DNA of 40,470 nt from Magnetococcales bacterium DCbin4 (GCA_002753735.1 PEAN01000021.1:1-40470); one strand, 5' to 3'; shown: positions 8,701 through 18,804, counted from the first letter of the stretch. The notes: generated from the letters alone by a model not told the origin. Translations and numbers: made by a program.

Positions 8701-11700
8701 TTGCCCGCCAAAATTTGCAGGGTGCCGCTGGTACTGGCCACCGTCGCGCCATTGTTGATCTTGATGTCGCCCAGATTGCCCGCGTAGGCGGTACGCAAAT
8801 CAACCACACCGCTCCCTTGCGCCGTGATTCCCTGGGTGATGGTCAGATCCCCCCCCTGGGTGGTCAGGGTGATGTTGCCGTTGTTGGCGGTCGTCGAAAG
8901 TCCTTTGAGCGCCGTTGCCAGCCCTCCCGAAATCGTCGTCTGGCCCGAGGCCAGAACCACGTTGTCCACGGTGCTGGCACTGTTTTGCACCGTCACCGTC
9001 CCCAACTCCAGATCACCCGTCTCCCCCAATTTGCGCAACCACAGATGACTCTCCGCCCCATTGCTCAAGGTGCGGGCAGCCAGGGTATTCACCCGGTCCA
9101 GTTCGATCCTCCGGGTATCGGTACCGACACTCAGTCCCGCTTCCAGCAATACATTGCCGGTCGTGGATAGTTCAACAATGGAGCCATTCACGCTGTCGGT
9201 GGTCAGGGTATTGCCCGCAATGATTTGGATCGAACCGCTCGTACTCGACACCGTGGTTGCGTTGCCGATCAGAATATCCCCCAGATTGCCGCTATTGGCG
9301 GTGCGCAGATCGACATAGCCACTGCCATGGGCCGTCACGCCCTGGGCAATCGTCAGATCACCCCCCTGAGTGGTCAAGGTGATGTTGCCGTTGTTGGCGG
9401 TGGTCGAAAGTCCTTTGAGTTCGACCGCTTTGCCTGCCGAAACAGTCGCCTGCCCCGAGGTCGCCACCGCATGGTCCAGGGTACTGGCACTGTTTTGCAC
9501 CGTCACCGTTCCCAACTCCAGATCACTCGTGCTTCCCAGCTTCCGCAACCACAGATGACTCTCCGCCCCATTGGTCAGGGTACGGGCTGCAAGTTTGGTG
9601 ACACTGCCCAATTCGATCCGTTTGCCGTCGGTTCCAACACTCAAACCCGCCTCCAGCAATACACTGCCGCCAGTGGCGATTTCAGTCGCTGTTCCATTGG
9701 AACCGTCGGTCGTCAGGGTGTTGCCGGCGATCAACTGCACCGTGCCGCCGGTACTTGAAATCGTTGCGCCATTCTTGATGGCGATATCACCCAGATGACC
9801 CGCATTGGCGGTGCGCAGATCGACATAACCATTGCCCTGCGCCGTAATCCCCTGGGTCACCGTCAGATCACCCCCCTGGGTGGTCAGGGTGATGTTGCCG
9901 TTGTTGGCAGTGGTGGACAACCCCTTGAGGACCGTTGCCACGGCGCTGGCAACCGTCGTCTGGCCTGTAGCGGAAACAGCATTGTCAAGCGTCGAGGCGC
10001 TGTTCTGAACCGTGACCGATCCGACCTCCAGATCGTTTGCCGCATCAAGCTTTCTCAGCCACAAATGACTGCCTGCGCCATTGCCCAGGGTACGGGCCGC
10101 CAGAATTGCAGCATTGCCCAACTCGATCCGGTTGCCATCGGTCCCCACGCTCAATCCCGCCTCCAACAAGACATTGCCGGTCGTGGAAAATTCGGTGGTG
10201 GTGCCATTGGCGCTGTCGGTGGTCAGGGTATTGCCCGCAATCAACTGGAGCGTGCCGCTGGTACTCGAGATCATCGCTCCATTGTTGATGGCAATGTCTC
10301 CCAGATTGCCGGCGTTGGCGGTGCGAAGATCAACATAGCCGCTTCCGTGGGCGGTCACGGCCTGGGTGATGGTCACATCGCCACCCTGAGTCGTAAGGGT
10401 GATGTTGCCGTTGTTGGCGGTCGTGGACAACCCCTTGAGGACCGTCGCCACATCGCTGGCCACCGTCGTCTGGCCCGAAGCCAAAACTGCATTGTCAAGC
10501 GTCGAAGCGCTGTTTTGTACCGTGACCGATCCAACCTCCAGATCACCCGTAAGACCCAGCTTGCGCAACCACAGATGACTGCCGCTGCCATTGGAGCGGG
10601 TACGGGCGGCCAACACGGCAGCATTGCCCAGTTCCAGTCGGTTGCCATCGGTTCCGACACTCAACCCCGCCTCAAGCAACACATTGCCGCTGGTGGAGAG
10701 TTCGGTGGTGGTCCCATTGGCGCTGTCGGTGGTCAGGGTGTTGCCCGCAATCAACTGAATCGTGCCGCTCGTACTCGATACCGTGGCCCCATTGTTGATG
10801 GCAATGTCTCCCAGATTACCCGCGTTGGCGGTACGCACATCCACATAACCGCTGCCATGGGCGGTGATTGCCTGAGTGATGGTCAGATCACCCCCCTGGC
10901 TGGTCAGGGTGATGTTGCCGTTGTTGGCGGTGGTGGACAATCCTTTAAGATGGGTCGCCACCGCATTGGCCACTGTCGTCTGTCCCGTTGCGGAAACCGC
11001 ATGATCCAGGGTGCTGGCGCTGTTTTGTACCGCCACCGTTCCCAATTCAAGATTGCTCGTCGTCCCAAGCTTTCTCAACCACAGATGACTGCCGGCACCG
11101 TTGCCCAAAGTACGCGCCGCAAGCAGGCTCGCACTGGCCAGTTCAATCCGATTGCTGTCGGTCCCCACACTTAAACCCGCTTCCAGGAGTACATTGCCGG
11201 TGGTGGAAAATTCGGTCGTCGTCCCATTGGCGCTGTCGGTGGTCAACGTGTTCCCGGCGATGACCTGCAGCGTCCCGCTGGTACTTGAGATGCTGGCTCC
11301 GTTGTTCACCAAAATATCGCCCAGATTGCCGGTATTGGCGGCGCGCAGATCGACATACCCACTGCCATGGGCCGTGATCCCCTGGGTAACCGTGAGATCC
11401 CCGCCCTGGGTGGTCAGGGTGATTTTACCGTTGTTGGCGGTCGTCGACAGACCTTTCAGCTCCGTTGCCACCGCATTGGCCACCGTCGTCTGGCCCGAGG
11501 CCAGAACCGCATTGTCCAGGGTGCTGGCACTGTTTTGTACCGTCACCGTCCCCAACTCCAAATCCGCCGTGCTCCCCAGCTTTCTCAACCACAGATCACT
11601 GTCAACACCATTGCTCAAAGTCCGTGCCGCAAGCTTGACCGTATTGCCCAACTCAATCCGGTTGCTGTCACTCCCGACACGCAACCCCGCTTCCAGCAAT

Positions 11701-14700
11701 ACATTTCCCGTTGTCGAAATCTCGGTGGTGGTCCCATTGGCGCTGTCGGTGGTCAGGGTATTGCCCGCGATCAACTGAATCGTGCCACTGGTACTCGAGA
11801 TTGTGACCCCATTGTTGATGGCGATATCGCCCAGATTGCCCGCATTGGCGGTGCGCAAATCGATATAACCGCTGCCATGGGCCGTGATCGCCTGGTTGAT
11901 GGTGAGATCACCCCCCTGGCTTGTCAGCGTGATGTTGCCGTTGTTGGCAGCGGTCGAAAGCCCCTTGAGTGCGGTTGCCTTGCCCGCCGCAACCGTCGTC
12001 TGACCCGTGGCCGATACCGCATGATCCAGGGTGCTGGCGCTGTTTTGCACCGTGACCGTGCCAATCTCCATGTCGCTCGTGCTTCCCAGTTTCCTCAGCC
12101 ACAGATGGCTGTCCGCCCCATTGGTCAACGTGCGGGCCGCAAGAAGGCTGACACTCCCCAATTCAACCCGCTTGCTGTCGCTTCCCACGCTTAATCCCGT
12201 TTCCAACAACACGTTGCCGCTGGTCGAAATTTCGGTCGTGGTCCCATTGGCACTGTCGGTGATCAGGGTATTGCCCGCAATCAATTGAATCGTTCCGCTG
12301 GTGCTGGAGACCGTCGCACCGTTGTTGATGGCGATGTCACCCAGGTTGCCGGTGTTGGCGGCTCGCAGATCGACATAACCACTCCCATGGGCCGTCACCC
12401 CCTGGGTCACCGTCAGGTCACCTCCCTGGGTCGTCAGGGTGATGTTGCCGTTGTTGGCGGTGGTGGACAGCCCCTTGAGCACGGTTGCCACCGAACTCGC
12501 GACCGTCGTCTGGCCCGAGGCCGCAATGGCATTGTCCAGGGTGCTGGCACTGTTCTGGACCGTCGCCGAACCCACCTCCAGATCATTCGTGCTCCCCAGT
12601 TTTCTGAGCCACAGGTCGCTGTTCACCCCGTTGGTGCGCGTCCGTGCTGCAAGCAGGGATGCATTGCCCAATTCAATCCGGTTGCTGTCGGTCCCGATGC
12701 TCAACCCCGCTTCCAACAACACCGTTCCCGTCGTCGAAAGTTCCGTAGTGGTGCCACTGGCGCTGTCGGTGGTCAGGGTGTTGCCCGCGATCAACTGTAC
12801 CGTACCACTGGTGCTGGAGACCGTCGCTCCATTGTTGATGGCAATATCACCCAGATTGCCCGCATTGGCGGTCCGGAGATCGACATAACCGCTTCCATGC
12901 GCCGTCACCGCCCGGGTGATCGTCAAATCCCCCCCCTCGGTGGTCAACGTGACATTACCGTTATTGGCGGTTGTGGTCAGACCCGACAGATCGGAAGGAC
13001 CCGTCACGAAAGTGGTCAAACCGTTGAAGTTCAAAGCACTGACGGAACCGATTTCAAGATTGCTCGCCGTCCCCAGCTTCCGGATGAACAGGGTGTTCCC
13101 CGCCGTTCCCGCCAGCTTTGCCGCACTGGCGATCTCGATCCGGTTGGCATCGCTGCCAAGGGTGGAACCGGTTTGCAGTAAAATGTTCCCCGTGGTCTCA
13201 AGCTCCGTCCCGGTGCCATTGGCGGTATTGGTGGTGATCGATTGTCCTGCGTAAAGTTGCAGGGTGCCACCCCCGGTCGATTGCACCGTCGCGGTCTGAG
13301 ACGTTGCCGGGTTGATGGCGATATCGGAGGTGGTTCCATTGGCCCTGAGATCGACCGTCCCGGTCCCTCCGGCGGTGACATTCCGGGTCACGGTGATGCT
13401 CCCCCCCTGGGTGGCGATGGCAATCTTGCCGCCACTGGCGGTGGTGATCCCCGAGGTCGAATTCACGGTGCCGATGCTCAGGCCATCCTTCTCGTTCAGG
13501 GTGTAGTCCTTGTTGGCCCCGCTCATGACGCTGGACAGGGTGCCGATTTCGTTGGTATTGCCGCCGGTGATCAGGTTCAGGGTGATCTTGCCGGTATCGA
13601 CATCCGTCTTGAGTCCACCTGCCTTGACGAGTTGGGTCTGGGTTAAATCATTGGTGGTGGCCGCATTGATCAACGTCAGGGTGACATCACCCGTCGTTGC
13701 GGTGATGCCACTGGTTGCCCCGACCCCGTGGGAGGCACTGACCGTCCCAATCTCCAAAGACCGGGCGTTACGGAACTTCAATCCCTGACTCGTACCACTG
13801 ATGCTCGCGGCGAGGATCCCCCGTTCGGTCCCTACGGTGCTGTCATGGAGTTCATTGACGTTGTCAAGCGAAGAGGTCGATACCGCATCGACCAGCAATG
13901 ATTTGGCCTTGACGATGGCAGTACTTGATTCAGTGACCGCCCCCTTGCCCGAGGCGAGTCGGATGACGGCCCCGGAACCGATGGTCCCCCCGTTGGTGGT
14001 ATCGATCGAATGGGTCAGCTCGGTGTTGCCGGAAGTGCTGGTGGTGTTGGACGATGATTTGAGAATCACATCCCCCACATTGGTCGTGATGCCACTCACC
14101 GTCGTACTGGAACCGGTCACCGTCGAGGTGATGCTGCCCACCGTCAACCCGTCCGAATCCATCACACTGATCACCTGCCCCGCGCCACCCAATACCGCTG
14201 CGAGGGTACCGATCTGATTGGTGGTGTTATCCAGGGTCACGTATCCCGAATCAATCTTGAGCGATAACGTGGTCGCCTGGACATCACCCTGCCGCACGGA
14301 ACCATTGGCCGTGGTCTCCTGGGTCAGATTGCCGCTGGGCAGCCACAAAGCCACGGCGCCGGAACTGGAAAAACCATCCTTGTTGGTGGCTGTGGTCGTG
14401 ACGGTACTGGAAGAATCCGCAGATCGGGCGCTGTAGGAAACCCGTCCCACCTGAATCCCTCCCGCCGCAGATGCATTCTTGAACTCCAGGCCGTTGGTGG
14501 CGGCAGCGGCCAACAGCCCATCGGCGGCGGCTTGTTTGATGACGTTGTCATTCCTCAGTTGCGACAATACCCCGCCCGAACCCACATACAGGCTGCCCGC
14601 CGTGACGATGGCCGATCCCGTTTCGACGACCCCTCCGGTCGTCGTATGGGTCGCATACAAGGCCGCGACCCCCTTGTTTCCGGTATCGATGGACTGGGTG

Positions 14701-17700
14701 ATGGTCAGTGCCCCGGAGGTCGTACCGACGTTCACTTGGTTACTGGTGGTGTTGGAACTGGCAACAATCCCGGTGGCGGTACGGACGGTATCCAACCCTT
14801 CGCTCGTGATGCTGCCAATGGTCAGGGCTTGGGCATTATTGAATGTCAGATGACCCGTCGTGGTTCCCGTCAGCGTGGAAGATAACGTCCCCACCAGATT
14901 GCTGCCGGTAAAGACATAATTACCCGCTCCCAACAACAACAATTGATCCGCAGTGATGGCACTCGCACCTGCACCCCCCGCAACGGTATCCATGGTCAGG
15001 ATCCGTGCTGTCGGAGCGGACGATCCTTGGACCGTCAAAGGTGCGTTGACCTTGATATTGCCGGTCGTGCTGCCCAAAAGCAGGGTGGTGTTGTCCCGGA
15101 TTGTGGTCGAATCGGCCACCGTCAAGGTTCCCGAACCATCGGTCCGACCGATGGTGATGGCTCCCGTCGCCCCCGATCCGGCGGTGCCATAGCCGCTACT
15201 GCCAAATCCCGCCTGGAAAATGCTCAAAGAGCCGCCGTTGAACCAGTTGCTCCCCAGATAAAGTTTTCCGACCACGCTGCTGTCGTCATTCAAATCGGGC
15301 GAGGAGGGATCGCCGTGGAATTGAATGTCACGACTGGCGGTCTCGGGTTGAATGCGCAATTCCCCCCCGGTTGCCACTTTCAGGTGCAGGGAGGAAGAAT
15401 TGACGAATTCCATGGAATTGGCCGTCAGGGTAATGATCCCCGAGGCGGTGATCCCTGAATTGGTATCGCCCGAATCGATGGCGGCATAGTTGGCCGTCCC
15501 CAGATACATCGTCTGGCCCTTGGCGTAGATGCCATAGCTGTTTTCACCGGTGGTGAAGGTGGTTTTGCCACCCGAGGTCCCTGCAAGTGAAATATTGCCG
15601 CTGGTGGAGGTAATGGCGGTATTGGTATCCTCGATGCGGATACCATGATTTTCGCTCAGGAAGGTTTGATCACCGCCACCCCCCTTGCCCGTGATGGTGA
15701 TGTTGCCGGTGGCCGATTTGATCAGGGCCTTGCTGGAGATGATCACCCCGTCATAACGTGAACCACCGGTCGGATTGGTCCCGATGGCGGAACCATCGCC
15801 GGTCAGGGTGATGGTACCACTGCCCGAAGCCTGAAGGGTCACCCGGGAGGATCCCCCTTCGCCGATGATCAGTCCATCCTTGTTGCCGGCGTTGGTGGCG
15901 ACGGTGACCCGGCCATCAAGGATCAGATTGCCGGTTCCCGAATTCAAATCGGTCTGCGCCCCCGAAAGACGGATTCCGGGGCCGGCGTCGTTGGTCAGCG
16001 GTGCCTTGCCATAGAGCGAAATATTGCCATTGCTGGACAACAGTTTGCCATTGAGGAGATAGATGCCGTCCGTCACCCCGTCCTCGTCGCTGCCGTATCC
16101 CGTTGCGTAGGCGGAACTGGTCCCCAGGTTGATGGCGCCCCCATTGCTTTTGATGCTGGCGCTGTTGAGATAGATGCCACCTCCCGTCGCACCCGAGGCG
16201 ACAAAGGGATTGAGGGACACCGTCAGGGTGCCTCCGCCCGTTGTCCCGTCGATGGAACGGTTTTTGATCTTGATGGAACGATCCGCATTGATGGTCAAGG
16301 TACGTGCGGTATTGTTGGGGGTGCTGAAATCGAAGGTTTCCTGCTTGTAATCGGCATATCCGTTCACCCCCGCCCGGGTTCCACCGGTGACGTTCACCAC
16401 CGTGTCTGCGGCATACAGTTTGATTGCAGGGGTCCCCTGGGTACTGGATGCGACCAGGACGTTACCCGAGACATCCATCAGGTTGATGGTTCCCGAATTG
16501 AGCGTGACGCTGGTCGGCCCGGTCAAGGTCAGGCTTTTGAGCTGGGTATTGGCGGCCGATCCACCGACACTGTTGGTGGAGGCGCTCCCCAGGGTGATGG
16601 CGCCAGGGGTGACCCCCGAGGTATCGACTGTCAGGGATTGGGACCATAACACTGCCGGAGAACTCGGTGTGGAGCTGGCAATGTTGTTCTGGAAGTCGAT
16701 GGCACCCCCATTACCGGTATAACTTCCACCACTTTCCGGACCGGTGGCCGACAACGTAACCGCATATCCGGGGGCCGCGAGCGAAACGTTCTGGTAAAAC
16801 GTGATGTTGCCCGAAGTAGAAGTACTGGTTTCGGTAATTTTGGTGGAGACCGGAGTTGCATGTCCCAGGATCGTCGGTTTGTAAAACCTGACAGCCCCAC
16901 CGTTGGTCGCCAGGGTACCACTGAGGGTGATGGTTCCCGTGGTCGTTGATGTCGTGCCGAAATCGAGACTGAGGGCGCCGGTGGTCGAGGAAATATCGGC
17001 ACCGGTGGAAAGGGTGATGTCATTGGCGGCGGAGAAAATGATTTTTGCTGCGCCACCCGATGTTTTGGAAATATCGGAACTGATGGTGATGTTGCCCGAT
17101 TCGGCACCGGCGCTGCCGGTACTCAAGGTGACATCCGTACCCGCATTGATGACCGCCTCAATGGTACTGGCCTGAACGATGGCCCCGGAACCCGTCGCCT
17201 CGAATGCGGCTGCGTTGCTGGTCGCCGCAGTTGAAATGGTCAGGTTGTACGGATCGAGCAACCAATCGCCACCATCCCCCTCCGGGTTTGCGACCTGGAC
17301 CTGGCCTGACACCCCCAAGGCACCCCGGCTGGAAGTTTCAACCTGTCCACCTTTGCCCGTTCCCGCCCCTCGTGCCGCAATTGAACCGTCATGGTGCGTT
17401 TCATCCTTCGACCACAAAACGACCGTTCCGCCATCCCCCTCTTCCAAGGCATCAGCTTTGATGGCGGCTTTTTTGGCGACGGTAACCCGTTTGGGTTCGG
17501 GAATGGCGGGATCCTTTCCCTGCCAACCACCACCGACCAGAACCGTACCCCCACCCCCCGGGCCGGAGGCATCGATCCTGGCTCCCGACGTGACGTTGAC
17601 CTGGTCACCGGTTGCCACGATCCGTCCGCCCCGTTCTCCCGGCGCAGTTCCACGCGCTTCGGTCGTCCCTTCCAGTCGCGTTTCTCCACCGCTTCCCTCA

Positions 17701-18590
17701 ATCCATAGTTCACCGTTTTTCATCGCCAGGGTGTTGGCTCGGACAATGCCGCTTTGATTGACGGCCTGGGCCAGTGTGGGAGAGGCTGTTTTCGCGGTCA
17801 TCCACACCCGACCGCCATCGGCGATCACTTGTCCGGTATTGTTGACCTGCGCCCGGTTACCCGCGGTATCGACCTTGACGCTCACCAGACCGTTGGCGGT
17901 CAGGTCCAGGGTCACCCCCTGACCCGCAGCCATGGCGGCCTGACCCGAAGTGGCCCGAATGACCCCCTGGTTATCGACCTTTCCGCCGACCAGGGCCACG
18001 AATCCCCCTTCACGCGCCGCAATTTCCCCGGCGTTGGTCACCGTCCCCTCGCCACCCGAAAACCGGTAACGCCCTGCATTAAAATCTTCGTTGGAGAGGT
18101 TCAATGCTGACGCGGCCAGCCCCGCCGCATCGACCCGGGCGGAGGAACCAAAATAGACCCCCGATGGATTGACCAGGAACACCCGTCCGTTGGCGGACAG
18201 ATTGCCGTAGATTTGGGATGGATCGGCGGAACGGACGCGATTGAGCGCCGCCGCATCGGCGGATGGCTGGACGAAGCGGACACTTGCATCCTTGCCGATA
18301 TCGAAAGATTGCCAGTCGGTGATCATCGACGGTGTGTGTTGATTCACCGTCATGTTCGATCCCGAGGTCACGACATTTCCCTGTCCGGAGACGACCTGGC
18401 CACCCGTGGGCAACTGGTTGGGCGCTGGGGGATCGGCTTGGGCCTGTGAACAAAAAGCGGCCATCAGCGCCGCCAGGACCATGGCACGGGAACGGCCAAG
18501 GCAAACACTGGGTGGATTCATGGGTCGAGGGTTCCGTCGCTGGAGTCGATCGGTATTCATGAGCTTGGCCGAATTGATATGATTGATCAA
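5754..18590 (-). CDS. Giant filamentous haemagglutinin-type adhesin (two-partner secretion TpsA-like)
   Basis: About 4,280 residues. A long basic N-region leads to a signal peptide around residues 24-52 (cleavage likely after SQAQA). Next comes a haemagglutination/TPS domain (about 53-300) with LNRV, IYGNLSANG and NPSGVYFG (141-148). Then follow right-handed beta-helix sequence, a VVLWSKDETHHDGSIAARG segment and GGDWLLDPYNLTI (about 440), typical of giant FHA-like proteins. The central part, about residues 1870-3720, is an array of 170-residue repeats. The C-terminus (about 4190-4260) resembles a cadherin/He_PIG-like Ig fold with LPSWLRVD...VSGTPP. It should be exported by Sec and then by a TpsB porin; no tpsB lies in the window. 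The outermost start is a TTG at 18590; ATGs at 18560 and 18521 (right before the signal peptide) are equally possible. Expected role: adhesion or biofilm, inferred. Confidence 0.9.
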   Translation of the reverse strand: MINHINSAKLMNTDRLQRRNPRPMNPPSVCLGRSRAMVLAALMAAFCSQAQADPPAPNQLPTGGQVVSGQGNVVTSGSNMTVNQHTPSMITDWQSFDIGKDASVRFVQPSADAAALNRVRSADPSQIYGNLSANGRVFLVNPSGVYFGSSARVDAAGLAASALNLSNEDFNAGRYRFSGGEGTVTNAGEIAAREGGFVALVGGKVDNQGVIRATSGQAAMAAGQGVTLDLTANGLVSVKVDTAGNRAQVNNTGQVIADGGRVWMTAKTASPTLAQAVNQSGIVRANTLAMKNGELWIEGSGGETRLEGTTEARGTAPGERGGRIVATGDQVNVTSGARIDASGPGGGGTVLVGGGWQGKDPAIPEPKRVTVAKKAAIKADALEEGDGGTVVLWSKDETHHDGSIAARGAGTGKGGQVETSSRGALGVSGQVQVANPEGDGGDWLLDPYNLTISTAATSNAAAFEATGSGAIVQASTIEAVINAGTDVTLSTGSAGAESGNITISSDISKTSGGAAKIIFSAANDITLSTGADISSTTGALSLDFGTTSTTTGTITLSGTLATNGGAVRFYKPTILGHATPVSTKITETSTSTSGNITFYQNVSLAAPGYAVTLSATGPESGGSYTGNGGAIDFQNNIASSTPSSPAVLWSQSLTVDTSGVTPGAITLGSASTNSVGGSAANTQLKSLTLTGPTSVTLNSGTINLMDVSGNVLVASSTQGTPAIKLYAADTVVNVTGGTRAGVNGYADYKQETFDFSTPNNTARTLTINADRSIKIKNRSIDGTTGGGTLTVSLNPFVASGATGGGIYLNSASIKSNGGAINLGTSSAYATGYGSDEDGVTDGIYLLNGKLLSSNGNISLYGKAPLTNDAGPGIRLSGAQTDLNSGTGNLILDGRVTVATNAGNKDGLIIGEGGSSRVTLQASGSGTITLTGDGSAIGTNPTGGSRYDGVIISSKALIKSATGNITITGKGGGGDQTFLSENHGIRIEDTNTAITSTSGNISLAGTSGGKTTFTTGENSYGIYAKGQTMYLGTANYAAIDSGDTNSGITASGIITLTANSMEFVNSSSLHLKVATGGELRIQPETASRDIQFHGDPSSPDLNDDSSVVGKLYLGSNWFNGGSLSIFQAGFGSSGYGTAGSGATGAITIGRTDGSGTLTVADSTTIRDNTTLLLGSTTGNIKVNAPLTVQGSSAPTARILTMDTVAGGAGASAITADQLLLLGAGNYVFTGSNLVGTLSSTLTGTTTGHLTFNNAQALTIGSITSEGLDTVRTATGIVASSNTTSNQVNVGTTSGALTITQSIDTGNKGVAALYATHTTTGGVVETGSAIVTAGSLYVGSGGVLSQLRNDNVIKQAAADGLLAAAATNGLEFKNASAAGGIQVGRVSYSARSADSSSTVTTTATNKDGFSSSGAVALWLPSGNLTQETTANGSVRQGDVQATTLSLKIDSGYVTLDNTTNQIGTLAAVLGGAGQVISVMDSDGLTVGSITSTVTGSSTTVSGITTNVGDVILKSSSNTTSTSGNTELTHSIDTTNGGTIGSGAVIRLASGKGAVTESSTAIVKAKSLLVDAVSTSSLDNVNELHDSTVGTERGILAASISGTSQGLKFRNARSLEIGTVSASHGVGATSGITATTGDVTLTLINAATTNDLTQTQLVKAGGLKTDVDTGKITLNLITGGNTNEIGTLSSVMSGANKDYTLNEKDGLSIGTVNSTSGITTASGGKIAIATQGGSITVTRNVTAGGTGTVDLRANGTTSDIAINPATSQTATVQSTGGGTLQLYAGQSITTNTANGTGTELETTGNILLQTGSTLGSDANRIEIASAAKLAGTAGNTLFIRKLGTASNLEIGSVSALNFNGLTTFVTGPSDLSGLTTTANNGNVTLTTEGGDLTITRAVTAHGSGYVDLRTANAGNLGDIAINNGATVSSTSGTVQLIAGNTLTTDSASGTTTELSTTGTVLLEAGLSIGTDSNRIELGNASLLAARTRTNGVNSDLWLRKLGSTNDLEVGSATVQNSASTLDNAIAASGQTTVASSVATVLKGLSTTANNGNITLTTQGGDLTVTQGVTAHGSGYVDLRAANTGNLGDIAINNGATVSSTSGTIQLIAGNTLITDSANGTTTEISTSGNVLLETGLSVGSDSKRVELGSVSLLAARTLTNGADSHLWLRKLGSTSDMEIGTVTVQNSASTLDHAVSATGQTTVAAGKATALKGLSTAANNGNITLTSQGGDLTINQAITAHGSGYIDLRTANAGNLGDIAINNGVTISSTSGTIQLIAGNTLTTDSANGTTTEISTTGNVLLEAGLRVGSDSNRIELGNTVKLAARTLSNGVDSDLWLRKLGSTADLELGTVTVQNSASTLDNAVLASGQTTVANAVATELKGLSTTANNGKITLTTQGGDLTVTQGITAHGSGYVDLRAANTGNLGDILVNNGASISSTSGTLQVIAGNTLTTDSANGTTTEFSTTGNVLLEAGLSVGTDSNRIELASASLLAARTLGNGAGSHLWLRKLGTTSNLELGTVAVQNSASTLDHAVSATGQTTVANAVATHLKGLSTTANNGNITLTSQGGDLTITQAITAHGSGYVDVRTANAGNLGDIAINNGATVSSTSGTIQLIAGNTLTTDSANGTTTELSTSGNVLLEAGLSVGTDGNRLELGNAAVLAARTRSNGSGSHLWLRKLGLTGDLEVGSVTVQNSASTLDNAVLASGQTTVASDVATVLKGLSTTANNGNITLTTQGGDVTITQAVTAHGSGYVDLRTANAGNLGDIAINNGAMISSTSGTLQLIAGNTLTTDSANGTTTEFSTTGNVLLEAGLSVGTDGNRIELGNAAILAARTLGNGAGSHLWLRKLDAANDLEVGSVTVQNSASTLDNAVSATGQTTVASAVATVLKGLSTTANNGNITLTTQGGDLTVTQGITAQGNGYVDLRTANAGHLGDIAIKNGATISSTGGTVQLIAGNTLTTDGSNGTATEIATGGSVLLEAGLSVGTDGKRIELGSVTKLAARTLTNGAESHLWLRKLGSTSDLELGTVTVQNSASTLDHAVATSGQATVSAGKAVELKGLSTTANNGNITLTTQGGDLTIAQGVTAHGSGYVDLRTANSGNLGDILIGNATTVSSTSGSIQIIAGNTLTTDSVNGSIVELSTTGNVLLEAGLSVGTDTRRIELDRVNTLAARTLSNGAESHLWLRKLGETGDLELGTVTVQNSASTVDNVVLASGQTTISGGLATALKGLSTTANNGNITLTTQGGDLTITQGITAQGSGVVDLRTAYAGNLGDIKINNGATVASTSGTLQILAGNTMTTDSTNGTTTELSTSGSILLEAGLSIGTDANRIELGLVPLLAARTLDNGAGSHLWLRKLGNASDLELGTVTAINSESYLDRALSATGQITVANGKVATLKGLSTTANNGNITLTTQGGDLTVSQNVTAHGSGIVDIRTANTGNLGDVTLKNGATVSSSSGTVQMVVGNALTTDSQNGTTTDIMTTGEVLLEAGLNIGTDTHRMELGNVSRVAARTLSNGSGGDLWLRKLGSTSNLEVGRVTVQNSASTLDHAVSATGQATVANGQATELNGLSTTANNNNITLTTQGGDLTIAQNITAHGSGYIDLRSSGSGNAGDMVIDNSATLGSSTGTIQLVVGNTLTTTSKAGTGTEIKTGGDVLLLVDSYLGNDANPIELSGVNTLATDSVGGQWLRQSSGNATLGTILAKNSASSLDRTVSGKSGISTVNAPIVLTVAAGDLTVGQGINAGQGDISFKVSGSQNLTADVTGKTVTLLAGDGSDHTITQRTAGRLNATSVRATAGGGITLDRTTNAIGTIAGRAGSTFTVVDGSDLVIGSVTTVDGSDAAGKSVGLTSVAGDLLLTVPGTLRQDSGSVITTAATKGLRIAALKAVTLEEANDIGLLAVRVTDGGAGVSFTDKGDYALDTVGDLTGIATNGGGVVLTSTSGSISENGSAVVSGDTLKLVAGGSAKLTRNNHVNKLSGVAGTDLSYYDTGSLWIDSVGGTSGITAGGRVWVRTGADLTTVRQVTGNGSDSQAVVLAATNAFYNQAGVDGVRAPNGRWLIYDDNPELVDRLGGLIYTFRRLETWYDQYPPAGVTESGHGYLTTASVPDPEQYARQAGGATSAVATGNNTTTAVTLASAGSSLAAARAVPPVQLPTTPTVRPTFGIEGGVAPILSGLPLTLPVKADTRFISDLTTLVPKGSILSVGTKGGEPLPSWLRVDMVSMRVSGTPPEGSAPVELRLQVNVPGQDAPQTIDMVVTPTQSNTLSQENETNPSGPV
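7420..12985 (-). repeat. Array of 11 intragenic repeats, period exactly 510 bp (170 residues)
   Basis: A recognisable block (on the + strand, CCCCCCTGGGTGGTCAGGG and variants) recurs at 7831, 8341, 8851, 9361, 9871, 10381, 10891, 11401, 11911, 12421 and 12931. Every interval is precisely 510 bp. Each unit encodes LSTTANNGNITLTTQGGDLT, then HGSGYVDLRTAN.GNLGDI, SSTSGT.Q.IAGNTLTTDS, NVLLEAGLSVGTD..RIEL, LWLRKLG and VQNSASTLD. The unit nearest the adhesin C-terminus is diverged and shorter. On the N-terminal side the next related block is at 13402 (471 bp away), so the exact period ends there. Confidence 0.93.
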
Positions 18591-18804
18591 TACTTCCAGG
18601 TAGTTTCTTCATGGCTTACGCTACCGTTATGACAGCATACAGGAAGCATGCCGTCCGATGGAACCCTTTTTTGAATGGGCGAAAGGCAATGGGTCTGCCG
18701 CAAAATGACAATCAGCCCTGTTGCGCTTCTATCATTTCGATGTTCAAGTTGGGAGGCGAATGCGACAGATTCAAGCGGCTATTGATATTCAGGAATATTA
18801 TTAA
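18591..18804. other. Intergenic region upstream of the adhesin gene
   Basis: This stretch separates the adhesin start from the terminator of the epimerase operon, so the adhesin must have its own promoter here (minus strand). A TATGCT-like element near 18639 with a TTCCAT-like element 18 bp upstream is the best match I see, but it is weak. I see no gene, tRNA or repeat. Confidence 0.4.

Noticed and set aside
7515-13646. Many long plus-strand open frames (up to ~460 codons) across the adhesin repeats
   Set aside because: They are antisense to the repeats, recur with the same 510-bp period and have low-complexity His/Arg/Gly/Gln or Val/Pro/Ser compositions. They are by-products of codon use and repeat structure, not genes.
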